NCBI RefSeq assembly: GCF_004770145.1
Contig: NZ_RQFW01000010.1
Location: 430,955-494,954, forward strand
Length of the DNA stretch: 64,000 bases
DNA from: Leptospira bourretii
Lineage (GTDB): Bacteria; Spirochaetota; Leptospiria; Leptospirales; Leptospiraceae
Direction: 5' to 3'
In this document: one piece after another, positions 17,616-26,765 of the stretch
Layout of the letters: each line of letters opens with the position of its first letter
Numbering within the stretch: the first letter of the stretch is position 1
Notes under the pieces: model-generated
The model's database searches: none
The model's input: the letters and a program-made list of their open reading frames with translations, nothing else
Told to the model about the DNA's origin: nothing
Program-made: the position numbers and the translations under genes

Positions 17616-18866
17616 ATGTCTTTGCATCGTTACTTTCTTACGGTTTTTCTTCTTTGTTTTTTTATTTTTGGACAAAGACCTTCCCTTTGGGCTCAAAACT
17701 TAGATTCCTTAGTGGAATCCGTTTATAATAAACAAGAATCCCTTCTGATTCGTAATGAAATACGCAAACGTTTGGGAGACCGTGCCAACGAAGCTTCCAT
17801 CAAAGAAATAGTAAAATCCTTACGAGTTTGGGCAGCATTTGAGTCAATGCCCGCTTCTGAATTTGCAGTCGAGGTCGAAAGGTTTGTCATTTTAAAAGAT
17901 TATGGTTTGAATTGGGAAGAAACAGAGGAATTGATTCCTTACTTTATCACAGCCAAACCAAACAAAAAAGACATTCCTTACTTGGGTAAGTTTTTTAAAG
18001 AGATGGCCCTTTCCAAAGTTTCTGAAGAAACAGTTTTCGAAATCTTAAGACTTGCTAAATCCAAACAATGGAGTGGTGCCTCCGTTCTTGTAGCAGGAAG
18101 ATTGGTGGTTTTATCACAAAAAAAAGAATCTAATTCTTTTCTCACTCTCAAACGTTTGGAACCAATTCTTCCGAAACAATTTGAAAATTTAAGTGAAGAG
18201 AAAAAATCAAAGTTTTTTAAAGACTGGCATTCACTTTCTTTAGGAAAGATTGAGGAAACATATTGGGAGACAGTCAAAACAGATTCCATTCAGTTGAGTT
18301 CCAAACAAATGGCAAAAGAAAACTTTCAAACATCTGAAAGACGAACAGAAATCATTTGGAATGAACAAGGAGAATGGGTCACAAAAGAACGTCCTAAACT
18401 CGATCCCAATCTTATTTTTTTAGAAGAACAAACAGTCACTTTGCCACAAGTAGGCAGCGGTGATAAGGAGAAACGTAAGTTAGTGGATCCAGTGGGTCGC
18501 CAGTGGATTGGAACACCCTATCTTTACGGTGGGTATTCGAAAAGAGGTGTTGACTGTTCTGGTTTGACCAAGTCGATTCTTACCGATCCAAAAATTGGAA
18601 TGAATGAGAGGATGATCCCAAGGTCTGCCAGAGACCAAGCACAGATTGGAAAGTCTGTTTCCAGGGATCGGCAACAAATTGGAAATTTAGTATTTTTCTC
18701 CGCATCACCAAACACAAGTAAAATTACTCATGTGGGAATGGTTTTGGACAATGATCATTTTATTCATGCATCAACTAGCAGAGGTGTGGTGATCCAATCC
18801 TTAAATGAAAAATGGTGGAAGGAGAGGTATGTGACAGGTCGAGATATTTTTACGGTAGGGAAATAG
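17616..18866 (+). CDS. Exported NlpC/P60 cell-wall peptidase
   Basis: Protein of 416 residues with a signal peptide (about 1-26, ending at LWAQN). Residues about 30-270 form an uncharacterised helical region rich in Lys and Glu. The C-terminal NlpC/P60 domain (about 290-416) has YLYGGYSKRGVDCSGLT with catalytic Cys 314, and then a His in ITHVGMVLDNDHFIHAS. The family cleaves gamma-D-Glu-diamino acid bonds in peptidoglycan stem peptides, in the periplasm here. It is one base before the second patatin gene and probably cotranscribed with both patatins. Confidence 0.9.
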   Translation: MSLHRYFLTVFLLCFFIFGQRPSLWAQNLDSLVESVYNKQESLLIRNEIRKRLGDRANEASIKEIVKSLRVWAAFESMPASEFAVEVERFVILKDYGLNWEETEELIPYFITAKPNKKDIPYLGKFFKEMALSKVSEETVFEILRLAKSKQWSGASVLVAGRLVVLSQKKESNSFLTLKRLEPILPKQFENLSEEKKSKFFKDWHSLSLGKIEETYWETVKTDSIQLSSKQMAKENFQTSERRTEIIWNEQGEWVTKERPKLDPNLIFLEEQTVTLPQVGSGDKEKRKLVDPVGRQWIGTPYLYGGYSKRGVDCSGLTKSILTDPKIGMNERMIPRSARDQAQIGKSVSRDRQQIGNLVFFSASPNTSKITHVGMVLDNDHFIHASTSRGVVIQSLNEKWWKERYVTGRDIFTVGK

Positions 18867-18867
18867 G

Positions 18868-19758
18868 ATGGGAAAAAAAAGAGCACTCGTATTGTCTGGG
18901 GGAGGAGCAAGAGGAGCCTACCAGGCAGGGGTTTTGCGGTATTTAGAAGAAATTCACTGGAAACCAGATATCATTTGTGGAACCTCCGTTGGTGCCATCA
19001 ATGCCTGTGCCATTGGATCCGGAATGAATTCTAGTCGATTGTCTGAATTATGGCTTCGGCTAAACCAAAAAAATATCATGCGTTATTCGATTTGGAATAT
19101 GTTAAAAGGTTTTTTTCGAAAAAAATACTATCCACTCGTGGAAACCTATCCCTTAAAAAAATTCATTCATGAAAATTTAGATTTCACAAAACTCAATGAA
19201 TCCAAAACGAAAGTGATTATTTCTGCGGTCAATATTCTTAGTTCCGAACTTAAGTTTTTTGAAAATCCTAACTTACAAATTGAACATATACTTGCCTCCT
19301 CTGCCATTCCGATGATATTTCCATGGCAGATCATTGATGGAGAACCTTATTGGGACGGAGGAGTGATGGCGAACACTCCCATCCTACCCGCCCTCACACA
19401 TGAAGCTTCAGAAATTGTCGTGGTTTTACTTTCACCAGTTGGTGGCATGCGAGTGATGGATGCACCCAAAACAAAAGATGAAGCTTTGGAAAGATTATTT
19501 GAATTGTATCTTCTTGGCTCATATAGAAGTGTCGAACAAGGTTTAGAGTATAGAAAAGCAGTCATGAAGGGACTTACTCCCATTGAAAATTTTTTATTAG
19601 GTTTACGAACCGAATTTAAAAATGCAAAAATTTCTGTAATCGCACCAAAACAAATGTTAGGTTTAGTAAGTATTTTGAATTTTAAAAAAGATCAGGCAGA
19701 ACTTTTGTTAAAACAAGGTTACGAAGATGCGAAAGATTTTTTTACAAAAAAATCTTAA
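18868..19758 (+). CDS. Patatin-like phospholipase
   Basis: Patatin-family serine acyl hydrolase of 296 residues. All three active-site elements are seen: the oxyanion loop ALVLSGGGARGAYQAGVL, nucleophile Ser 40 in GTSVGAIN, and catalytic Asp 163 in YWDGGVMANTP. No signal peptide or membrane anchor is evident, so it is presumably cytoplasmic or membrane-peripheral. It is the third gene of the patatin / NlpC-P60 / patatin run. It is convergent with the following sensor kinase gene, with a 1-nt gap and no recognisable terminator. Confidence 0.92.
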   Translation: MGKKRALVLSGGGARGAYQAGVLRYLEEIHWKPDIICGTSVGAINACAIGSGMNSSRLSELWLRLNQKNIMRYSIWNMLKGFFRKKYYPLVETYPLKKFIHENLDFTKLNESKTKVIISAVNILSSELKFFENPNLQIEHILASSAIPMIFPWQIIDGEPYWDGGVMANTPILPALTHEASEIVVVLLSPVGGMRVMDAPKTKDEALERLFELYLLGSYRSVEQGLEYRKAVMKGLTPIENFLLGLRTEFKNAKISVIAPKQMLGLVSILNFKKDQAELLLKQGYEDAKDFFTKKS

Positions 19759-19759
19759 T

Positions 19760-22369
19760 TCAAATTTGTGGTTTCGGAAATTTGAGATAGAAGGTGGATC
19801 CATTCCCAAGTTCACTTTCTAATTCAATGGACCCATTCATGGCTTCAATTTGGTGTTTAGAGAGAAATAGGCCCATTCCTTTTCCTTCTATGTCTTGGCG
19901 CAATCGAAAGTTCATATTGAATAATTTTTGGCCATGTCTTTTGGTGTCAATTCCTGGACCATTATCACTAATTCCAATTCTTAAAAATTCTTTTGTATCC
20001 TGAAAAGAAATTCTAATTTTACAAACTTGGTTTGGATTGGCATATTTGATTGCGTTGGTGAGGATATTATTCACAATACTATCAAAATAAGCTTGGAATC
20101 CTAGAAGTTGGATTCCCTCTGGAACTTGGTTGGTAAATTCGATTTCTCGGTTGGCTCCATTCTTTAAGAGTAAAATTTGTGCATCGATACTTTCTTTTAT
20201 TAAAATTTTTGATCTCGGAAGTTCTTTAGTATCCCTTTCAATATTCAAAAGTTCATTAAGATTTCGTATGATTTGATCCAATTGATAAGATGAGGATTCG
20301 ATAAACCCAAGTAATTCTGGGTTGGAAGGATTTTCCTTTAACATTTCTGTCAAACTGATGAGATTGGTGATCGGTGCACGCAAGTTATGCGATGTAATAT
20401 ACGTGTATTCCTTCAATCTTTCATTTTGTTTTTTTGTAATCTGGACTAAAGATTCAAGTTCTCTGTTTTTGGTAAGAAGGAGGTTTTCTTTTTCAAATAG
20501 AGAGTTTTGGACTAATTTTTGGTCTTGGATGTTTTGGATGGCTCCATAAAATCCAATACAATGATCCTCTATGAATTTGGGTGTAGCAATGATTCGAATC
20601 CAGAATTCATTTCCAGAACCTGCTTCGACTAAACATTCCAAATCAAAGGTTTCTTTTGTTTTGATGCAGTGAATTTCTTTTTCTTTTAATATTTTTATAA
20701 ATTCTTTGGTTCCAAAAAAACTTAAATCTACAGAATACAAATGGTTTGAAGTTTGGACTAAAATTTCGGTGGCAACTTTTGAGAGGGTAATCTGCCCATT
20801 GGTTAAATCATAATCAAAACTACCTACTTTGGCTAGACGGTTTGTTCGAAGAAGTAACTCTTCCATTCTCTTTCTATCAGAAATATCTCTCGTTTGTATC
20901 ACAATTCCATCGTTAGTTGGTATTACCTGGTGAAAGTAATAACCTGGGGCAGCATAGTTTCCTGGAATTTGGAATTCTTGTTCCATCGGAATTTTTGTTT
21001 TAACTACTTTTTTATAATCTTCAAAGAATCCATTCTCTCTGTTTACCGGAAATAGTTGGCAAATTCCCTTTCCAATCAATTCCTCTTTTTTTTTTCCCAG
21101 TTGTTCTTCTGCTTTCTGATTTACATCAGAAATGATAAAATCAATGATTTCTCCTTCTTTGTCTTTTGATGTTTCTAAAAAGTAAATGGCTTCTAAAGCG
21201 GATTCCATTGCCGCGTGATATCTTTGGCTACTGACCAAATATTTTAATTCTGTTTCTTTTTCTGAAGTGATGTCTTTTGCTGCACCGATGATCGAAGTGA
21301 CTTTCCCCGTTTCATCTTTGATAGGGCGAGTGTAATCGCGTAACCATTTGATTTTTCCGGATTTTGTACGGATACGGTATTCCACCACACCCGTTTCTCC
21401 TTTCAAAATTTTTGTCATTCTCTCTGCAATATTTGTTAGGTCTTCTTTTAAGATGAGATTGAACCAACCACCTAATTTGGTTATTTCTTCAATGGAATAA
21501 CCTGAAGTTGTCCGTAGTTCTTTTGAACTCCACTCCGCAACCACTTCGCCATTTTCAATTTTTGCTGTATAAATATAATCTGAGGTAAGTTCTGTTACCA
21601 ATTGCAAACGATCTTCTAAAACTTGAGTTTCTGTAATGTCTCTGGATACACCAACAATTTCATTTATGTTTCCTTTTGCATCGAGGATAGGGTTTTTAAC
21701 AGTTTCCAGAATTCTAGTGATACCATCTGGTCCAACATTCGGTTCTCTTCTTACATAACTAGTGGTTCCAGTTTCAAATACTTTTTTGTCTTCTTGGTGA
21801 TATGCCTTTGTAAATTCTTCATCGTTATAGGTAACATCTTTGATCCCAATTAATGTTTGTTTTGTGACCCCATAAAAATCGGCACAGGCTTTGTTTACAT
21901 AAGTGACAGTATAATTTTTGTCCTTACAAAAAACTAAGTCAGAAATTGAATCTAAAATTTGCGAAAAATAGATTTCTCTCTCTTTTGCATAACGTTCTAA
22001 TTCTTTTGTTTTGGTTTGGTCCGAAAAACTAGCGAGTAAATGAGTAATTTTTCCCTGTTTGTCTTTGGAGCTATAAGCAGAGACAGCGATTTCAAAAGTT
22101 GATCCATCTTTTCTTTTGGCTCGTAATTCTCCTGTCCATTGGGATTTGGTAAGGATTTCAGATAAAATGAGTTCTGATTTTTCTTTGTCATCGGTGAATG
22201 TGAGGGCATTTTTTCCGAGGATTTCGTCTATATTGTCATATCCCCATAGAGAAAGAAATGCCTGGTTTACAAATTGAAGGTTTCCTTCTAAATCGGAAAT
22301 GACAATTGCATTTACCGACTGCTCTAAAATGGTATTGATCAGTCTTTGGTCTGTCAGTTCCAATCCCAT
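19760..22369 (-). CDS. Multi-PAS sensor histidine kinase
   Basis: Cytosolic histidine kinase of 869 residues with about five tandem PAS/PAC modules (roughly 5-120, 130-250, 255-370, 385-500 and 510-635). Their ends are recognisable (LLASFSDQTK, IVGVSRDITE, IIGAAKDITSE, VIQTRDISDR, GAIQNIQDQ). A coiled linker leads to TSHNLRAPITN, with the phospho-acceptor His 661. The ATPase domain has NAIKYA, ISDNGPGID and GKGMGLFLSK. No receiver domain or cognate regulator is adjacent. It lies 47 nt after a FadL-type porin gene in the same direction, in a probable lipoprotein-porin-kinase operon. Confidence 0.93.
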   Translation of the reverse strand: MGLELTDQRLINTILEQSVNAIVISDLEGNLQFVNQAFLSLWGYDNIDEILGKNALTFTDDKEKSELILSEILTKSQWTGELRAKRKDGSTFEIAVSAYSSKDKQGKITHLLASFSDQTKTKELERYAKEREIYFSQILDSISDLVFCKDKNYTVTYVNKACADFYGVTKQTLIGIKDVTYNDEEFTKAYHQEDKKVFETGTTSYVRREPNVGPDGITRILETVKNPILDAKGNINEIVGVSRDITETQVLEDRLQLVTELTSDYIYTAKIENGEVVAEWSSKELRTTSGYSIEEITKLGGWFNLILKEDLTNIAERMTKILKGETGVVEYRIRTKSGKIKWLRDYTRPIKDETGKVTSIIGAAKDITSEKETELKYLVSSQRYHAAMESALEAIYFLETSKDKEGEIIDFIISDVNQKAEEQLGKKKEELIGKGICQLFPVNRENGFFEDYKKVVKTKIPMEQEFQIPGNYAAPGYYFHQVIPTNDGIVIQTRDISDRKRMEELLLRTNRLAKVGSFDYDLTNGQITLSKVATEILVQTSNHLYSVDLSFFGTKEFIKILKEKEIHCIKTKETFDLECLVEAGSGNEFWIRIIATPKFIEDHCIGFYGAIQNIQDQKLVQNSLFEKENLLLTKNRELESLVQITKKQNERLKEYTYITSHNLRAPITNLISLTEMLKENPSNPELLGFIESSSYQLDQIIRNLNELLNIERDTKELPRSKILIKESIDAQILLLKNGANREIEFTNQVPEGIQLLGFQAYFDSIVNNILTNAIKYANPNQVCKIRISFQDTKEFLRIGISDNGPGIDTKRHGQKLFNMNFRLRQDIEGKGMGLFLSKHQIEAMNGSIELESELGNGSTFYLKFPKPQI

Positions 22370-22416
22370 CTACAGAAATATAGGATGTGGATCGATAAGG
22401 ACAAGTAAAATATAAA

Positions 22417-23883
22417 TTAATTTCTTGAACTAACCATAATGTAAACAGAGTGAGCACTGTATTCAAAAGATTGTGATAGGGAATTTGGATCAATACGAGA
22501 ATTTCCATATCCAACTTCTCTGATATATGTGACGGATACTGATGATTTTGAAGTAACCCATGAAAACCCTAAACTTAAACCTTTGTTTCTGGAATACTCG
22601 TTTCTTGGGTTCGTTCCCGATCTTGCGACTTTATAAATGACACTTGCATCTCCGGAATTCATTTGTAATTGGTTTCCGTATGTATTTTGAAGGTAAAGGT
22701 CAACCGCTGATTCTGTCCAAGAAATTGGTTTGGTGTTTGGTTCGTTGGTATAAATTCCGGCTAACACAGAAAATGTGTCAGCTAGGTAGTATTCCATTCC
22801 CGCAGCGAAGTTGGTGGTGGACGCTCTCGTTAATTCTCTAACTTCTGTATCGTTGATTGTATATGTGACTCGTCTACCAAAGGCACTGATTTCATCTTGG
22901 TTTCGTTTTGATTTGTATCCAGTTGTATAAATCATATCAAAAGAAGCCAAAAAACGAGAAGTAGGGAAGAAGGCGATTCCAAATCGTAACTCAGATGTTT
23001 GGGGGATTGACGTTGTGAGTTTTGGTTTTTGAGTGAGAACTCCGGCTTCGATGGAAGAGGCACCATCTCCAGTTCCTTCAATGAAATCAATCGCAGAAGA
23101 ACCGGGCCTTCTTGTAGAATCCGCATACACTTCGTTGTAAAGTCGATTTCCTCCCATCACAAAGATTCTTCTGTAACTTAGGCCCAAAGATAGTTTTTGG
23201 ATGGGTTGGTATTGGATTCCAAGAACCGGCATAATTCCTGAAGTCCTTCGGTTATCTACGTAAGATCGCATTACATAACTTAAATCTGAAAACTGTTGGA
23301 ATTGGGTTCTTGATACTTCTTTTGTATCATTCATATAATAGAGAGTGGCACCAATCGAGAGTTTGTCGGAAAGTAAATAAGCAGCACTAGGGCCCACTAG
23401 GAGTTGGTTGTATTTTTCCTTTGTATAGTTTCTTGTTGAGTTGATAGATGGAGAAACAAGAGGATAGTTCACTTGGTCCACTCGGTTATATGAGTAGTTA
23501 TAAGTATTCACAATGGAAAATGCAAATTTCCATCGATCAAAGTTTTTTAATAAACCTATGAAGTTTGGATCAAATCCTTGGTGGGTTTGGTTGTAAACTT
23601 GTCCCGGTGTATCGATATTGATATAACTTCTTTTTACATCTTTAAAATTACTGGCAGAGATGGAAATTCCATCATTATAAGTAAATCCAAGTCCAGCCGG
23701 ATTATAATAGGCACCGGAAGGATCATCGGCGATGGCTGTAAACGCTCCTCCAAGTCCCGCTGCCCTTTCTCCATAAAATCCTTGGATATTATGAAATGGT
23801 TCGGACCCAAAAACTAAACTTGGGAAAAGAATCAAAAAACAAATTGGGAGAATAGAATTTCTAAAGAGTTTGAATTTTAACAT
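22417..23883 (-). CDS. OmpP1/FadL-family outer-membrane protein
   Basis: Predicted outer-membrane beta-barrel of 488 residues with a signal peptide (about 1-26, cleaved near LVFGS). The mature N-terminus contains NIQGFYGERAAGLGGAFTAIADDPSGAYYNPAGL, the hallmark of OmpP1/FadL/TodX transporters for long-chain fatty acids and other hydrophobic substrates. Many alternating hydrophobic strands follow (for example SIGATLYYMNDT and LSLGLSYRRIFV), and the C-terminus is short (HSVYIMVSSRN). It is preceded at 19 nt by a lipoprotein gene and followed at 47 nt by the multi-PAS kinase. Hydrophobic-compound uptake is family knowledge. Confidence 0.88.
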   Translation of the reverse strand: MLKFKLFRNSILPICFLILFPSLVFGSEPFHNIQGFYGERAAGLGGAFTAIADDPSGAYYNPAGLGFTYNDGISISASNFKDVKRSYINIDTPGQVYNQTHQGFDPNFIGLLKNFDRWKFAFSIVNTYNYSYNRVDQVNYPLVSPSINSTRNYTKEKYNQLLVGPSAAYLLSDKLSIGATLYYMNDTKEVSRTQFQQFSDLSYVMRSYVDNRRTSGIMPVLGIQYQPIQKLSLGLSYRRIFVMGGNRLYNEVYADSTRRPGSSAIDFIEGTGDGASSIEAGVLTQKPKLTTSIPQTSELRFGIAFFPTSRFLASFDMIYTTGYKSKRNQDEISAFGRRVTYTINDTEVRELTRASTTNFAAGMEYYLADTFSVLAGIYTNEPNTKPISWTESAVDLYLQNTYGNQLQMNSGDASVIYKVARSGTNPRNEYSRNKGLSLGFSWVTSKSSVSVTYIREVGYGNSRIDPNSLSQSFEYSAHSVYIMVSSRN

Positions 23884-23902
23884 ATTTGATTTTAATTTAT
23901 TT

Positions 23903-25438
23903 TTAAATTTGTACTACTGTATTTGCCACTAAAGTGTATTGTTCATTGCCACTAGCATCAATATAGTAGCGCCAAACATCCGCAGATGGTATTTGGTCTG
24001 CTGTGCCATAAAAATCTATATAATAAACTGGGCCGCCACTATTGACATTGTTGAAGAACTCTCCCCATCCAATGTATTCGTCAGGATAAACATTCGGATT
24101 GATTCCATTAGGCATGATTACGTAAGCATCATATTCGACAAAACCAGCATCCACTCCGATATTGCCACCCGGTAATGCAATGAAAAAATCGACATAGGCA
24201 TCCCATTCAAATTGATAAGCATTTGCCCCTATCTCATAAAACTGTCCATAAAGATCATAATCAAAGTAACCTAACTCTTCGTAATCATTGGTGGCGTTTC
24301 CAATATCGTAATAATCAACGGCAAAATACGCAGTATCTCCGTTGGCATCGTAGGTTTCTTCTAGGTAATATTCTTCTTGGTTGGCATTGTCTATGTATTC
24401 GGTGGTTACATAACCCCCATAATCATTTGATTTCCCTTTGACAGAAGTTGTAATTTTATCGCCGGAACTTGTATCATAAACATTGCTATAACTTAAGGTT
24501 ACACAATTGTTTGCGTTGGCATTTGTATCATTGTCACATTCTTCGAAAGTGAATCTTGTGGTAGATTTATCTGTGCTACCAGAGCCGCTTGTCACTTGTT
24601 TGATATTGAGGATGGCTTTGTCTTTTTTTCCTGCCAATGTGATGTATGTGATGGATGCTTCCACACTCAGTGATATTCCAAAAATTTTCAAAGACCGGGT
24701 GATCGAACTAAAGATTTTTGATTTGTCCGATTTAAATTTAATGCTTTTTTGAAACTGATTGTTTGCCGGGCAGGGTTGGGGAGTTCCAATGGAATCGGCA
24801 AAAGAATATTCAATCTCCATATCATACTCGTTATTCGACAGGTTTCGATAGACCATGGCAGGGCTAGGAACTGCTTGCCCAATAAAGGGGAGGATCCCTT
24901 CATTTTGTAAACTAACAAGTTCTCCTCGTGCTTCGTCAGGGCTTAGTCCGAGTCGTTCGATTCCAGATAAAAAATCATCTTCCATTGATTGAGTGATTCT
25001 GATGGTAGAGGCACCACCAGGTAAACAAACACCTGGACTTGCTTTTGCAATGGAGTATGCACCACTGATAAGGACTAAATCTCTTTTGGAATCTCTTAAA
25101 ATTTCTGAAACTATCGACGTGCCTTCTGTCAGAAAGGCTTGGCCTGTAAATCCATAATCAAAAGTATCTTGGGCAATTCCTTTGGATGCTGAAATAGAAC
25201 GAATTGATTTTGGTACTTTTCGAAGGGAAGCTCCTAGACCTGAGGAAGGTTTGCGAATGGATCTTGGAACTGCGACACTTAAATTGGAAGGTAACTCGGA
25301 ATTGATATTGGAGTTTAGTAAGTTTCTAACAAGAAAGCGAGACACCAAAGCTTCCAAGGAATTACTTTCATCTTTTTCTTTTTTACAACCAACGAAAGTA
25401 AAAAAAAGAAGAAAGAATATTAGAAATAGATGATTCAT
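23903..25438 (-). CDS. Large hypothetical lipoprotein
   Basis: Protein of 511 residues. A hydrophobic N-terminus ends in TFVGCKKEKD, a good lipobox, so Cys 18 is probably lipidated. No known domain is recognised. The middle (about 90-330) has a few Cys residues (CLPGG, CPANN, CDNDTNANNC) that may form disulfides. From about 340 on it is remarkably rich in Tyr, Asp, Gly and Asn (YYLEETYDANGDTAYFAVDY and similar), suggesting a repetitive beta structure on the cell surface or in the outer membrane. It is the first gene of the operon with the FadL-like porin. No function is proposed. Confidence 0.75.
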   Translation of the reverse strand: MNHLFLIFFLLFFTFVGCKKEKDESNSLEALVSRFLVRNLLNSNINSELPSNLSVAVPRSIRKPSSGLGASLRKVPKSIRSISASKGIAQDTFDYGFTGQAFLTEGTSIVSEILRDSKRDLVLISGAYSIAKASPGVCLPGGASTIRITQSMEDDFLSGIERLGLSPDEARGELVSLQNEGILPFIGQAVPSPAMVYRNLSNNEYDMEIEYSFADSIGTPQPCPANNQFQKSIKFKSDKSKIFSSITRSLKIFGISLSVEASITYITLAGKKDKAILNIKQVTSGSGSTDKSTTRFTFEECDNDTNANANNCVTLSYSNVYDTSSGDKITTSVKGKSNDYGGYVTTEYIDNANQEEYYLEETYDANGDTAYFAVDYYDIGNATNDYEELGYFDYDLYGQFYEIGANAYQFEWDAYVDFFIALPGGNIGVDAGFVEYDAYVIMPNGINPNVYPDEYIGWGEFFNNVNSGGPVYYIDFYGTADQIPSADVWRYYIDASGNEQYTLVANTVVQI

Positions 25439-25538
25439 TACGCATTCATTTCATGAGTGGGAAAGGAAATGTCAATTCTAAAGTCTTCAAGTAAAAAAAG
25501 AGTTTCCAAAGGATTCAACCAAATTGATAATTTCTTGA

Positions 25539-26765
25539 ATGAGAGCACTATCTCAAACCGTTTTGTTTCTTTTTTTAGCACAATCGCTTGTCGCGAAGGG
25601 CAATGTATACGTACAAAGCACAAAGGCGAAACTTCTTTCTCAACCCAAACTAAGTGCAGAGGGTTCTGCGTTGGTGATGGGAGAAGTACTATCTCCTATC
25701 AGCGAACAAGGACTTTTTGTTCAGGTGCGGGCCCGTGACCAATTGGGTTGGGTATCAAAGTTATTTGTTTCTCCACTCCCTCCAGGAAACCAAATCAAAT
25801 TGGGCATTACATCCAATTCATCGGAGGCCGTAGTTGCAAGGCAAAGAGCGTCTGACTTTACGAAGACGGCGGCAGCCAGGGGACTTTCTGAAACACAAAA
25901 GATGAGACTGCGGGGAGAAGGGGATCTATATGACTTTGAATCATTGCGTTGGCTTGAATCGGTTCCGTCTGAATCTCCCACACTCCATTCTTTACCAATT
26001 GATCCAAAAGTTGAAAATTCCACTGGGCTCGGGAATCTATTCTTTTCTTCTGAATTAGAAGTGGCAAAAGAAACAAAGGCTGAGGTCAAACTTGGACGTT
26101 CTCTTGCGGCTAGATTACTCAAAAAATATCCCTTAGTGCGGGATACGGAATTAACAGGATACTTAAATGGAGTGGTCCAAAGACTGGCAGTAGTTTCTTC
26201 TCGAAAAGATTTGAGTTTTCGGGTTGGTGTCATTGAATCCTCACAAATCAATGCCTATGCCTGTCCTGGGGGTTTTATTTTTATCACCACTGCTAGTTTA
26301 AAAAAAATCCAATCAGAATCGGAACTTGCAGGAATCATCGCACATGAAATGGGACACATTGTACTCTTTCACAATGGAGAATTCAAACAATCAAATGTAT
26401 TTTTGGATATTCTTTCTGGGCTTTTGTCTCCGCCCGGTGGTGAGGTTGTGAATGCAACCACTAGCCAGGTTTTGGATGAATTAGAAAAACAATTTTTTGA
26501 AACCGGGCGAGATATGAAATTGGAATTGGAAGCAGATGAAGCAGCCGTTGGTTTAACAAGCCAGTCTGGTTACTCACCAGTTGGGTTATCCAATTATCTG
26601 AACACTTTGTCCAAGTCAGAAGGAACCGAATCTTTCAAAAAAACTCACCCTGATACCACGATTCGAATTGCAAAACTAGTATTTTATGAATCCACTATTG
26701 GGATTGAAAATGGATCGATTCCAAAAGACCGTTGGAGTGAATTTAAGTCCAAACTAAAACCATGA
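25539..26765 (+). CDS. M48-family metallopeptidase with SH3-like domain
   Basis: Exported zinc peptidase of 408 residues. The signal peptide is about 1-20 (ending at VAKG). A bacterial SH3-like domain (about 22-85; VQSTKAKLLSQPKLSAEGSA and GWVSKLFVSP) follows. The M48 catalytic domain has Zn ligands in HEMGH (His 269, Glu 270, His 273) and the downstream Glu in LELEADEAAV near residue 330. YACPGGFIFITTASL precedes the site, as in BepA/Oma1-like peptidases of the envelope. The role is probably periplasmic protein quality control. Its end overlaps the next gene by 4 nt (ATGA). It is divergent from the lipoprotein gene, leaving about 100 bp for both promoters. Confidence 0.92.
   Translation: MRALSQTVLFLFLAQSLVAKGNVYVQSTKAKLLSQPKLSAEGSALVMGEVLSPISEQGLFVQVRARDQLGWVSKLFVSPLPPGNQIKLGITSNSSEAVVARQRASDFTKTAAARGLSETQKMRLRGEGDLYDFESLRWLESVPSESPTLHSLPIDPKVENSTGLGNLFFSSELEVAKETKAEVKLGRSLAARLLKKYPLVRDTELTGYLNGVVQRLAVVSSRKDLSFRVGVIESSQINAYACPGGFIFITTASLKKIQSESELAGIIAHEMGHIVLFHNGEFKQSNVFLDILSGLLSPPGGEVVNATTSQVLDELEKQFFETGRDMKLELEADEAAVGLTSQSGYSPVGLSNYLNTLSKSEGTESFKKTHPDTTIRIAKLVFYESTIGIENGSIPKDRWSEFKSKLKP

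Noticed and set aside
22236..22514. 92-codon ORF between the FadL and kinase genes
   Set aside because: Overlaps both real genes in another frame with no supporting signal.
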